Shown in pieces: positions 1 to 8,130 of a stretch of DNA of 48,765 bases. The number at the start of each line of letters is the position of its first letter. Within the stretch, counting starts at the first letter, position 1. This DNA is from an uncultured Pseudomonadota bacterium (GTDB lineage Bacteria > Pseudomonadota > Gammaproteobacteria > Steroidobacterales > Steroidobacteraceae), in NCBI GenBank assembly GCA_903908825.1, contig CAIVTJ010000378.1, positions 1-48,765 on the forward strand. The letters run 5' to 3'. The notes under the pieces are model-generated. The model ran no database searches and was not told the origin of the DNA. It saw only the letters and a program-made list of their open reading frames with translations. A program made the position numbers and the translations under genes.

Positions 1-1
1 G

Positions 2-109
2 GCCGCGGGTGCCGACACCTTCGTGGCAGGGTCGGCTATTTTCGGAGCGGGTGACTATGCGCAGCAGATTGCTCTGATGCGCAGTCGCATTGCTGCAGCG
101 ACGCTTTAG
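2..109 (+). CDS. rpe: ribulose-phosphate 3-epimerase, C-terminal fragment (gene starts before the window)
   Basis: Frame from base 2 reads AAGADTFVAGSAIFGAGDYAQQIALMRSRIAAATL*, matching the C-terminal Rpe pattern (ADxFVAGSAIF). Confidence 0.85.
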   Translation, partial: AAGADTFVAGSAIFGAGDYAQQIALMRSRIAAATL

Positions 110-891
110 TCTTCGTCGTCCTCATCGTCTTCGTCGTCAACGACGCGCCGCTGTGGCGGGCGCACGCCAGGCTTGTTCGGCACTTGCACCGCAACAGTGA
201 CCGGGCGGGTCTTCATCTTGGGGCGGGCATTAAAGACCACGATGGTCTTGCCGGTGGCGCGCAACAGCCCTTGTTCTTCGAGCACCTTGAGTACACGTCC
301 GGCCATCTCACGTGAGCAGCCGACCAGGCGCGAGAGCTCCTGGCGGGATACTTTGATCTGCATGCCCTCGGGATGGGTCATGGCATCGGGCTCGCCACAC
401 AGATCCATGATGGCGTGTGCCACGCGGCCGGTGACATCGACGAACGCCAGGTCACCCAGTTTGCGATTGGTGCGATCGAGGCGCGTGGCCAACTGTGTGG
501 CCAGCTCGAACACCAAGCCGGGGCTTTCGGTGGCGATCTGGCGGAAGCGCGGATAGGTCATTTCGGCCAGTTCGCAGGCATTGCGGGTACGGACCCAGGC
601 GCTGCGTGTGGGCGACTCGTGGAACAAACCCATCTCACCGAAGAACTGGCCCTTGTTGAGGTAGGCCAGCACCATCTCATTGCCCTCGGCGTCCTCGATC
701 ATGACTTCGACTGAGCCATTGATGATGTAGTAGAGAACGTCGGGCAGGTCGCCGGCATGGATGACCACAGTCTTGGACGAAACACTGCGGATGCGGCAAT
801 AGCTTAAAAAGCGATTGATCGCCGGTATGTCACTGAGAGGCTTAGCCGGATCGGTCATTGGTGATGTTCCCATTGGCAACGTGCGTGCCAT
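106..891 (-). CDS. crp: CRP/FNR-family transcriptional regulator (Vfr/Clp-like) with acidic C-terminal tail
   Basis: 261-aa ORF with cNMP-binding fold (NGSVEVMIEDAEGNEMVLAYLNKGQFFGEMGLF) and HTH (SRQELSRLVGCSREMAGRVLKVLEEQGLL). AGGTGA precedes the start; an internal Met at 858 is an alternative. Confidence 0.9.
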   Translation of the reverse strand: MARTLPMGTSPMTDPAKPLSDIPAINRFLSYCRIRSVSSKTVVIHAGDLPDVLYYIINGSVEVMIEDAEGNEMVLAYLNKGQFFGEMGLFHESPTRSAWVRTRNACELAEMTYPRFRQIATESPGLVFELATQLATRLDRTNRKLGDLAFVDVTGRVAHAIMDLCGEPDAMTHPEGMQIKVSRQELSRLVGCSREMAGRVLKVLEEQGLLRATGKTIVVFNARPKMKTRPVTVAVQVPNKPGVRPPQRRVVDDEDDEDDED

Positions 892-948
892 TCACCTACT
901 TGTATTACATATGTTGATATAACCGCAACCGCACCGTTTCACGATTGA

Positions 949-1596
949 TTAAAAGTGAGACGCAGTCGTCGTCATCAGGCGTGAAGTGGCGCGCATCAGG
1001 CTGCGTACCGGTGCGGGCAGCTCTAGGCCACCGGCATCACGGGCCTGTTGGCCATGCACGATTTCATCGCTGCGCATCTGCGTCAGGATGGCGCGGCTGC
1101 GTTCGTCAGCAGCCGGCAGTCGCTGTAGATGATCGTCGAGATGCCGTTCCACCTGGCGCTCGGTTTCTGCGATGAAACCCAGGCTGGTGCGATCGCCGAG
1201 GACGCCAGCCACCACACCTAAGGCCAGTGAACCGGCATACCACAGCGGATCCAGATGACTGGGCCGGTCGCCCAGTTCGCTTAAACGGGTGCGGCACCAT
1301 GCCAGGTGATCGGCCTCTTCCTGGCCGGCTGCCAACAGGTGCGCGCGCAACTGCGGGTCGCGTGCTGCCAGCGCCTGTCCGTGATAGAGCCCTTGAGCGG
1401 CCATTTCGCCGGCGTGATTGACGCGCATCAGTTGCGCGGCCGCGCGGCGTTGGCCGTCGTCCAGAGGGCCTGCAGCAGGTCCGGGAGCCGGCCTGGTGGC
1501 GCTGGCGGGTGCGAAAAGGGCCCGCAAGGCCCTGTCGGCGGCCTCCAGCAGGCGATCCGGCAGCGTAGCTGCGGCGGGGGCAGGCGAGGTTGGCAT
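949..1596 (-). CDS. coq7: 2-polyprenyl-3-methyl-6-methoxy-1,4-benzoquinone monooxygenase
   Basis: Di-iron hydroxylase motifs ([37 protein letters not shown]). Start trimmed to the Met before [24 protein letters not shown]. Confidence 0.92.
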   Translation of the reverse strand: MPTSPAPAAATLPDRLLEAADRALRALFAPASATRPAPGPAAGPLDDGQRRAAAQLMRVNHAGEMAAQGLYHGQALAARDPQLRAHLLAAGQEEADHLAWCRTRLSELGDRPSHLDPLWYAGSLALGVVAGVLGDRTSLGFIAETERQVERHLDDHLQRLPAADERSRAILTQMRSDEIVHGQQARDAGGLELPAPVRSLMRATSRLMTTTASHF

Positions 1597-1685
1597 AGGG
1601 TCATTATATAGTGCCGGTCCGCGCGGCGGCGGCTGTCGGGGCCCTTGCGGACCTTGGCAGCAACTATTTTCATTAAATGCTGCAA

Positions 1686-1703
1686 CGCCTTTGCAAAGAG
1701 GCG
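1686..1703 (+). promoter_or_regulatory. hairpin in the rplM 5' leader
   Basis: CGCCTTT-GCAA-AGAGGCG: 7-bp stem (one G-U) capped by a GNRA-type loop, about 55 nt upstream of the rplM ATG. Confidence 0.35.
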
Positions 1704-1757
1704 CGCGCTTGGTTAACCTACGCCCCCCATTTTTCCGGCTCAAAGCGGATACATACG

Positions 1758-2186
1758 ATGAGCACAGTTTTTGCCAAGCCCGGTGAAGTCCGGGCCGACT
1801 GGTACGTTATTGACGCCGCAGGTAAAACCCTGGGACGCCTGGCCACCGAGCTGGCGCACCGCCTGCGCGGCAAGCACAAGACCGACTACAGCCCGCACGT
1901 CAGCATGGGGGATAACCTCATTGTGCTGAACGCAGGTCAGGTCAAGGTCACGGGCAACAAGCTCCAGGACAAGTTCTACCACCAGCACACCGGCTATGTC
2001 GGCAACCTCAAGTCCATCGCGCTGGGCAAGTTGCTGCAAGAGCACCCGGAGCGGGCCCTGCAGTTTGCCGTCAAGGGCATGCTGCCGAAGAACACCCTGG
2101 GACGCATGATGTTCCGCAAGCTGCATGTTTTTGCGGGCGCCACGCATCCGCATCAGGCGCAGCAACCCAAGCCGCTCGATCTGTAA
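1758..2186 (+). CDS. rplM: 50S ribosomal protein L13
   Basis: [41 protein letters not shown]... typical L13; ATG at 1758. Confidence 0.97.
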   Translation: MSTVFAKPGEVRADWYVIDAAGKTLGRLATELAHRLRGKHKTDYSPHVSMGDNLIVLNAGQVKVTGNKLQDKFYHQHTGYVGNLKSIALGKLLQEHPERALQFAVKGMLPKNTLGRMMFRKLHVFAGATHPHQAQQPKPLDL

Positions 2187-2203
2187 GTCCAGGAATCAAC
2201 TGC

Positions 2204-2596
2204 ATGGCACTTAACACCAATTACGGCACGGGTCGTCGCAAGACCTCCACCGCCCGCGTCTACATCAAGGCCGGCACCGGTCTGATCACCGTCAACGAGC
2301 GCTCACTCGATGAGTTCTTCGCCCGTGAGACCGGCCGCATGATCGTGCGTCAGCCGCTCGAGCTTGTGCAGCTCGAAGGCCGCTTCGACATCAACGTCAC
2401 GGTGGCCGGCGGCGGCATCACCGGTCAAGCCGGTGCTATTCGCCACGGCATCACCCGCGCACTCATCGAATACGATGAGTCGCTGCGTTCGCCGCTGCGT
2501 AAGGCTGGTTTCGTCACCCGCGATGCGCGTGAGGTCGAGCGTAAGAAAGTCGGTCGTCGCAAGGCTCGCCGCGGACCGCAGTACTCCAAGCGTTAA
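2204..2596 (+). CDS. rpsI: 30S ribosomal protein S9
   Basis: [21 protein letters not shown]...[17 protein letters not shown], typical S9 with conserved C-terminus. Confidence 0.97.
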   Translation: MALNTNYGTGRRKTSTARVYIKAGTGLITVNERSLDEFFARETGRMIVRQPLELVQLEGRFDINVTVAGGGITGQAGAIRHGITRALIEYDESLRSPLRKAGFVTRDAREVERKKVGRRKARRGPQYSKR

Positions 2597-2641
2597 TCAT
2601 GCTGACCCGGTCGCAAGTGCGATCGGGTTGCTTGCCGCTTC

Positions 2642-2715
2642 TGGGGGATCGTCTAGTGGTAGGACTACGGACTCTGACTCCGTCAACCTAGGTTCGAATC
2701 CTAGTCCCCCAACCA
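2642..2715 (+). tRNA. tRNA-Gln (anticodon CTG), CCA encoded
   Basis: TGGGGGATCGTCTAGTGGTAGGACTACGGACTCTGACTCCGTCAACCTAGGTTCGAATCCTAGTCCCCCAACCA: cloverleaf arms, GGTTCGAATCC T-arm, U1-A72 pair typical of tRNA-Gln. Confidence 0.95.
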
Positions 2716-2720
2716 GATCA

Positions 2721-2748
2721 GGGCGCCGCGTAACCGGCGCCCTTTTTT
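2721..2748 (+). terminator. Rho-independent terminator after tRNA-Gln
   Basis: GGGCGCCG cgtaac CGGCGCCC followed by TTTTTT. Confidence 0.9.
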
Positions 2749-2760
2749 ATGGCTGCCTCT

Positions 2761-4431
2761 TTAGGGCTGCATCGCCTCTTGCGCCTGCCAGCGTTGCACG
2801 GCGCTGAGCACCGCCAGAATTGAGGCGGTCAGAATGTTGGCATGCACGCCGACACCAAACAGCGTGCTGCGTGAGGGTGTGGTGATCTCGATGAAGGCCG
2901 CCGCTCGGGCTTCGCTGCCCAAGCCCATCGATTTTTCTTCGTAAGACAAGACATCCAGCGGCAGACCTAAGGCGTGGACCAGCGCGTCGATGGGGCCATT
3001 GCCGCTGCCGCGCAGCCACTGCGTGCCGGCGCCGCGGGTGATTTCAATATCCACCGCCTCCTGTCCACTTCCGTCCCCGCTGCTGTTCAGCCGGTGACTG
3101 CGATAGCCGTAATCGCCATCACGCTTGAGGTATTCGCGCTCGAACAGGGCCCAGATATCGGCGGCGCTGACTTCTTTGCCTGTGGCATCGGTGACCGCTT
3201 GAACCGCGGTGCTGAACTCGATCTGCAGGCGGCGCGGCAACACCAAGCCATAGTCGCGTTCGAGCAGATAGGCGACGCCGCCCTTGCCCGATTGGCTGTT
3301 CACGCGGATGACCGACTCGTAAGTGCGGCCGAGGTCGCGCGGATCGATGGGCAGGTAGGGTATTTCCCACAGGTCATCGGGCCCGCGCGCGGCAAACCCT
3401 TTTTTGATGGCGTCCTGATGCGAGCCGGAAAATGCCGTGAACACCAGATCACCGACATAGGGGTGGCGCGGATGGATGGGCAGCTGGTTGCAGTGCTCGA
3501 CCGTGCGCGCGGCTTCGTTGATGTTGGAAAAGTCCAGTTGCGGGTCGACGCCCTGGGTGTAGAGATTGAGCGCCAGCGTGACCAGATCGACGTTGCCGGT
3601 GCGCTCGCCGTTGCCGAACAGCGTGCCTTCAATGCGATCGGCGCCGGCCATCAGGCCCAGTTCTGCTGCAGCCACAGCACAACCGCGATCGTTGTGCGGG
3701 TGCAGGCTGATGACGGTGGCATCACGTCGTTGCAGGCGGGCGCAAAACCCTTCGACCTGGTCAGCATAGACATTGGGTGTGGCCACTTCGACCGTTGCAG
3801 GCAGGTTGAGGATGGCCTTGTGTTCAGGTGTGGGCTCCCAGACATCAAGCACGGCATCGCAAATTTGCACAGCGAAGTCTTGCTCGGTCGCCGAAAAAGC
3901 CTCCGGCGAATATTGGAACTGCCATTGCGTGTCCGGCTGCTGCGCCGCCAGTTGCCGGATCAGGCGCGCAGCATCTACCGCCAGCCGGATAGTGGCTGCT
4001 TCGTCCTGACGGAACACCACGCGCCGGAACAGCGGCGCGGTCGCGTTATAAAAATGCACCACTGCGCGTCGTGATCCGCGCAAAGCCTCGAAGGTGCGTT
4101 CGATCAACTCCGGCCGGGCCGGGGTCAGCACTTGGATGGTGACGTCATCGGGTATCAGCCGGCGGTCGATCAGCTCGCGCACGAAATCAAAATCGGTCTG
4201 TGAGGCAGAAGGGAAGCCGACTTCGATCTCTTTGAGGCCGATGGCGACCAGCAGTTCGAACATTCGCAGCTTGCGCGCGCTGTCCATGGGTTCGATGAGC
4301 GCTTGATTGCCATCGCGCAAATCGACGCTGCACCACATAGGCGCTGCGGTGATGCGTGCATCCGGCCAGCGCCGTTGGTTAACGGGTGGCAGCGTGAAGG
4401 CGTGGTATTTGGAAGCGGGGTTCTTGAGCAT
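2761..4431 (-). CDS. leuA: 2-isopropylmalate synthase
   Basis: 556 aa, [50 protein letters not shown]...; HMGL-like domain plus LeuA dimerisation/allosteric domain (long leuA type). Confidence 0.95.
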   Translation of the reverse strand: MLKNPASKYHAFTLPPVNQRRWPDARITAAPMWCSVDLRDGNQALIEPMDSARKLRMFELLVAIGLKEIEVGFPSASQTDFDFVRELIDRRLIPDDVTIQVLTPARPELIERTFEALRGSRRAVVHFYNATAPLFRRVVFRQDEAATIRLAVDAARLIRQLAAQQPDTQWQFQYSPEAFSATEQDFAVQICDAVLDVWEPTPEHKAILNLPATVEVATPNVYADQVEGFCARLQRRDATVISLHPHNDRGCAVAAAELGLMAGADRIEGTLFGNGERTGNVDLVTLALNLYTQGVDPQLDFSNINEAARTVEHCNQLPIHPRHPYVGDLVFTAFSGSHQDAIKKGFAARGPDDLWEIPYLPIDPRDLGRTYESVIRVNSQSGKGGVAYLLERDYGLVLPRRLQIEFSTAVQAVTDATGKEVSAADIWALFEREYLKRDGDYGYRSHRLNSSGDGSGQEAVDIEITRGAGTQWLRGSGNGPIDALVHALGLPLDVLSYEEKSMGLGSEARAAAFIEITTPSRSTLFGVGVHANILTASILAVLSAVQRWQAQEAMQP

Positions 4432-4669
4432 TGGCGTAGGGCCTATCTGGGTATTGCACTGCGCGGCACGGACCGCGCGAAGTTTTAAACAGGGGGATGT
4501 GTCGTCGGGTTGCGCCTGGCCGGCGCGGGGCGTGCTTACTGCGTCTGGCGACGCAGGTGCAGGCGCGCACCCAGCAGGTCGCCGCCGCGGACGGGTCGGT
4601 CGATCATGTGCTGGAGGTGACGCATGATCCGAACATAGCAGGGGCGTGAGCCGCCCGGCAAGCGACGGT

Positions 4670-5350
4670 TTAGCGTGCCGCGGTCAGCCGCTGTACACCC
4701 GAGTCACTGCCGACCAGCAAAAGGTCGGCTGGTCGCGTCGCGAACAGACCCACAGTGACGACGCCGGTGATCTGGTTGATGTGAGTCTCGAGCGCGACCG
4801 CGTCGGTGATGTGTAGTCCGTGCAGATCGAGGATGTGATTACCGTTGTCGGTGACACAGCCTTGGCGATACCGCGCTTCACAGCCCAGGGTAGCCAAGGC
4901 GCGCGCCACTTGGCGGCGTGCCATCGGAATGACTTCGACCGGCAGCGGAAAGGCGCCGAGTGTGTCGACCAGTTTGCTTTCGTCGACGATGCAGACAAAG
5001 CGCTCGGCAGCAGCGGCGATGATTTTCTCGCGGGTCAGCGCAGCACCGCCGCCCTTGATCAGTTGCAGATGCCGGTTGCTCTCGTCGGCGCCGTCTATAT
5101 AGAGCGACAGGCCATCAATGTCATTGAGGTCGAGTATGGCGATGCCCAGTGCCTGCAGCTTGCGCGTGGATACTTCCGAGCTCGACACCGCACCGGCCAG
5201 ACGCTGAGCCCAAGGACCCAGCGCATCGATGAAGGCATTGACGGTGGAGCCGGTGCCCACGCCCAGCACCATGCCTTCACTGAGTTCGGCTATAGCTGCC
5301 ATAGCCACGCGTTGCTTACGTTGTTGCTGCAGGTCGGATGCGGTAGTCAT
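4670..5350 (-). CDS. rpiA: ribose-5-phosphate isomerase A
   Basis: [44 protein letters not shown], conserved RpiA motifs. Confidence 0.96.
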   Translation of the reverse strand: MTTASDLQQQRKQRVAMAAIAELSEGMVLGVGTGSTVNAFIDALGPWAQRLAGAVSSSEVSTRKLQALGIAILDLNDIDGLSLYIDGADESNRHLQLIKGGGAALTREKIIAAAAERFVCIVDESKLVDTLGAFPLPVEVIPMARRQVARALATLGCEARYRQGCVTDNGNHILDLHGLHITDAVALETHINQITGVVTVGLFATRPADLLLVGSDSGVQRLTAAR

Positions 5351-5375
5351 ACAAAAACACCTGAAATAAAGCTTT

Positions 5376-5407
5376 AAAAATGACTGTGCCCGCTTTCGCG
5401 GGCACAG
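5376..5407 (-). terminator. Rho-independent terminator of the small K/A-rich peptide gene
   Basis: Minus strand CTGTGCCCGC-GAAA-GCGGGCACAG (perfect 10-bp stem, GAAA loop) followed by TCATTTTTAAAG. Confidence 0.8.
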
Positions 5408-5467
5408 CAGAGTAGCTTTGAAGGTGAGGCGAGTAGACTTGAGGTCCGGCTCGCCGACACCCCGAAG

Positions 5468-5518
5468 TTACTTCTTCTTAGCGGCCTTTTTCTTGGCCTT
5501 CTTCTTGGCTTTCGCCAT
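5468..5518 (-). CDS. 16-aa lysine/alanine-rich microprotein (MAKAKKKAKKKAAKKK)
   Basis: ATG at 5518, TAA at 5470-5468; GGAG 7 nt upstream of ATG on the minus strand; promoter-like sequence upstream and terminator downstream. Confidence 0.65.
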   Translation of the reverse strand: MAKAKKKAKKKAAKKK

Positions 5519-5553
5519 GAGCCTTCTCCATTACAGGTTAGTCCGGGATTGAG

Positions 5554-5583
5554 TATATACACGCGATATCAAATTACAAGCAA
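5554..5583 (-). promoter_or_regulatory. sigma70-like promoter candidate for the K/A-rich microprotein gene
   Basis: Minus strand TTGCTT - 18 nt - TATATA, about 36 nt upstream of the ATG. Confidence 0.5.
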
Positions 5584-5618
5584 GAGGCATTGTGTTTTTT
5601 CTTCGCGCGTGAAGCGAC

Positions 5619-6083
5619 TCACTCAAGGGTGAGTATGAAGTCCCAATGCTGCTTATCGACGGGCGTGACCGAGAGTCTGCTGCCACGACGCAACAACAAC
5701 AGACCATCGAGATGGTCTGTTGAATGTTCGCGTAGCTTTGCAAGGCTGATGAGTGTGCGCGTGCGGCGTACCAGCTTTACGTCCACGCAGTACCAAAGTG
5801 GCTTAATTACAGTGCTTTTGGCGTCATAGTACTCACTCTTCTTGTCTGCTGCGGTCGGGTCTGGGTAACCGTCGCGCACCACCTCGACGATGCCGGCGAT
5901 GCCCGGTTCGGCACAGGACGAGTGATAGAAGAAGGCCAGATCACCTTTGCGCATGGTGTCGCGCATCATGTTGCGCGCCTGGAAGTTGCGCACACCTTCC
6001 CATGCCGTGGTCTTACGAGATGCGGACTCTAGTGAGTCAATCGAGAAGACAGAAGGCTCGGACTTGAGTAGCCAGTGGTTCAT
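5619..6083 (-). CDS. EVE-domain protein (thymocyte nuclear protein 1-like)
   Basis: MNHWLLKSEPSVFSIDSLE...WEGVRNFQARNMMRDTMRKGDLAFFYHSSCAEPGIAGIVEVV..., canonical EVE motifs. Confidence 0.93.
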   Translation of the reverse strand: MNHWLLKSEPSVFSIDSLESASRKTTAWEGVRNFQARNMMRDTMRKGDLAFFYHSSCAEPGIAGIVEVVRDGYPDPTAADKKSEYYDAKSTVIKPLWYCVDVKLVRRTRTLISLAKLREHSTDHLDGLLLLRRGSRLSVTPVDKQHWDFILTLE

Positions 6084-6709
6084 GCAGGAGTTCCGGAAGA
6101 GGCCATGGGGCGAGGAAAGTGGCGGATGCCTGTGGGTGTGATGACAGCCGTAAGCGGCACATCATGCGCACGCGTCGGCAATTGCAGCACTTGCTGGCAG
6201 TCAAAGGCGACGCCGACCCGTGGTGGGCTGAACCAATGCTGGCGTCGCAACAGATAGCCCAGTGCCCGATCGTAATAGCCTCGGCCCATGCCGATGCGTT
6301 GACCCTGAAGGTCGAAACCCACCAGCGGCATGAAGATGAAATCAAGCTGCCGGGCCGGCAGTACGCGACCGGTCTGTGGTTCGCTGATGCCATAGCGACT
6401 ACGACGCAAGCGGCCGTTAAAGGCGACGAACTGCATGCGATAGCGGCGGTAGTCGGTGACTCGTGGCAGAAAGATATGACAGCCGCGTCGTAGCGCAGCG
6501 CGGACCAGCGGGCCGGTGTCTATCTCTTCGGGCATCGATAGAAACAGCCCGATGCGGCGGCCGGGCCGCAGCCAGTGTCGTTGCGCAGCGAGCCGGGCGA
6601 CGATGCGTGCATCACGGCGGCGTTGCGCAGCCGGCACGGCCTTGCGGGCGGCGCGCAGTTGCCTGCGCAGTGCCTTGAGCTCAGCAGGTGTGGTGGGTGG
6701 TGAGTGCAC
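6080..6709 (-). CDS. fau: 5-formyltetrahydrofolate cyclo-ligase
   Basis: LPRVTDYRRYRMQFVAF...FIFMPLVGFDLQGQRIGMGRGYYDRAL. The ORF track start at 6901 would run through the 6S RNA; GTG at 6709 (VHSPPTTPAELKALRRQLRAARKAV) is more plausible. Confidence 0.88.
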   Translation of the reverse strand: MHSPPTTPAELKALRRQLRAARKAVPAAQRRRDARIVARLAAQRHWLRPGRRIGLFLSMPEEIDTGPLVRAALRRGCHIFLPRVTDYRRYRMQFVAFNGRLRRSRYGISEPQTGRVLPARQLDFIFMPLVGFDLQGQRIGMGRGYYDRALGYLLRRQHWFSPPRVGVAFDCQQVLQLPTRAHDVPLTAVITPTGIRHFPRPMASSGTPA

Positions 6710-6729
6710 GGTTACGAATGAAGAGGGCG

Positions 6730-6912
6730 CCACCCGCAAATGCCGGTGCGAATCGTTGCTCTCGAACCGGAGCAACAGGTGGAGCTGATACGGGCAGGTA
6801 AGGCTTTCCGCTCGAGGCGGACTTGCACAATGCAGCCGGAGTATCTGGCTCCTGGGTGTTTCAATTAGGGTCCGAGGTAACCCGATCCGCTTGTCGAACA
6901 CCGCAGGCGACG
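6730..6912 (-). ncRNA. ssrS: 6S RNA (approximate ends)
   Basis: Located between zapA and fau as in gammaproteobacteria; minus strand has GCCTGCGGTGTTCGACAAGCGG at the 5' side, GAAAGCCTTA internally and GCACCGGCATTTGC at the 3' side, resembling E. coli 6S. Confidence 0.82.
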
Positions 6913-6927
6913 CCCGGACTCATGTTA

Positions 6928-7248
6928 CTACAGTTCCAGCTGCTGGCTGTTTTGCAGCGCTGATTCAACGCGCCCGCGCAGGGCAGTGATGCGTCCTGTG
7001 ACGCCGTTGGCACTCTGTTGTTCGTTCGCCCGCAATTTCACCAGTTCGTTGGCCATGTTCAGGGCAGCGATGACAGCGATGCGGTCGATGCCCACCACTT
7101 TGCCGGTGTCGCGGATTTCGCGCATCTTGGCGTTGAGGTAGTCGGCAGACTGCTGCAAGTCTTTGCGCTCTTCCGGCGGACAGACGATGAAATATTCTTT
7201 GTCGAGGATACGCACGGCGACCCGGGCGAGGTCTGCGGGTGTGGTCAA
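6928..7248 (-). CDS. zapA: cell division protein ZapA
   Basis: VRILDKEYFIVCPPEERKDLQQSADYLNAKMREIRDTGKVVGIDRIAVIAALNMANEL, typical ZapA. Confidence 0.93.
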   Translation of the reverse strand: MTTPADLARVAVRILDKEYFIVCPPEERKDLQQSADYLNAKMREIRDTGKVVGIDRIAVIAALNMANELVKLRANEQQSANGVTGRITALRGRVESALQNSQQLEL

Positions 7249-7475
7249 GCGCCTTGCTCCAAGGTGCGCAGCCTGCCGATCATGGCCTCGACGCGGGCAC
7301 GCACTTGTTCGTTTTTTTGCAGCAGTGAAGAGCGCTCGGCGCTGATGGCGTCCTGACGCTGGCGCAGAGCGCGGTTTTCTTCCTGCACTTGCGATAACAC
7401 CGCCAGCAACTGGGTCAGCCGTAGCTCGAGCTGCTGCAGTTCCTGTTCGACGGGGGGCTGGGGTGTATCGGTCAT
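7245..7475 (-). CDS. small coiled-coil protein, TIGR02449/ZapB-like
   Basis: MTDTPQPPVEQELQQLELRLTQLLAVLSQVQEENRALRQRQDAISAERSSLLQKNEQVRARVEAMIGRLRTLEQGA, immediately upstream of and overlapping zapA. Confidence 0.8.
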   Translation of the reverse strand: MTDTPQPPVEQELQQLELRLTQLLAVLSQVQEENRALRQRQDAISAERSSLLQKNEQVRARVEAMIGRLRTLEQGA

Positions 7476-7545
7476 GGCAAAACTATAGGGCCGGGCTCTC
7501 ATGGGGGTCAATCGCCGCGCGGGGCATTGGGGCATAATGGCTGCA

Positions 7546-8106
7546 ATGAGTGATACACGCCATGCCGATCTGCAGGATGCGCTGCTGCGCTGCAATGCAC
7601 TGACTGATGCCGCCGAGGCCCATGGCACGCTGACCGGTGCCCTGTGCGCAGCGCGCAGCTATTCACTGCGTGACTGGCTGGCCGAGATACTGCCGGATGG
7701 TCAGGCTGCAGGCGTAGCGCAAACTTGTCTGCAGGAAGTGTTTGCGATGACGCGGGCTGCGTTGCTGGCCGGTGATATGCAATTTGCCGCGCTGTTGCCG
7801 GCAGACGATGATGCTTTGGCGGTGCGCACGGCGGCGTTGGCCGAGTGGTGCCAGGGCATCCTTTATGGTTTGGGCAGCGGGCGCTTGCAGGACCCTGCGG
7901 CTTTGGGCGGCGAGGTCAGCGAAATCATCCGCGACTTCACGGCGATCACTCAGGTCGATGTCGATCCGGATGATACGGCTGAAGCCAGCGAAGAGGCTTA
8001 CACAGAGTTGGTTGAGTTCGTGCGTGTGGGCACGCAGTTGCTGTTTGAGCAACTCGAACCGCTGCGCGAGCCGCCGGCGGCACCCGCTGGCGTGCCCTTT
8101 CACTAA
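7546..8106 (+). CDS. ygfB: UPF0149/YgfB-YecA family protein
   Basis: MSDTRHADLQDALLRCNALTDAAEAHGTLTGALC...WCQGILYGLG...; in the conserved ygfB-pepP-ubiH-ubiI order. Confidence 0.85.
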   Translation: MSDTRHADLQDALLRCNALTDAAEAHGTLTGALCAARSYSLRDWLAEILPDGQAAGVAQTCLQEVFAMTRAALLAGDMQFAALLPADDDALAVRTAALAEWCQGILYGLGSGRLQDPAALGGEVSEIIRDFTAITQVDVDPDDTAEASEEAYTELVEFVRVGTQLLFEQLEPLREPPAAPAGVPFH

Positions 8107-8130
8107 ACCTTTTAAGTCAGGAGGCCGCAC

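Noticed and set aside
2974-4074. 366-aa plus-strand ORF opposite leuA
   Set aside because: Long antisense ORF expected in GC-rich DNA; no recognisable domain, and leuA on the other strand is unambiguous.
4465-4490. GCGCGG..CCGCGC hairpin followed by GAAGTTTT, plus strand, upstream of leuA
   Set aside because: Short stem with a weak T tract and no plus-strand gene to terminate; insufficient to call.
4536-4625. 29-aa minus-strand ORF upstream of leuA ([29 protein letters not shown]), possible leu leader peptide
   Set aside because: Five scattered Leu but no Leu run, no Shine-Dalgarno before the ATG, and no convincing terminator/antiterminator pair between it and leuA.
5554-5559. TATATA as a possible bidirectional promoter driving the plus strand
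   Set aside because: No plus-strand gene begins nearby; only the minus-strand reading has a -35 partner and a downstream ORF.
5374-5562. 62-aa Arg-rich minus-strand ORF (MYILNPGLTCNGEGSWRKPRRRPRKRP...) from the track
   Set aside because: Alternative-frame shadow of the K/A microprotein codons; it lacks an RBS and runs into the terminator hairpin.
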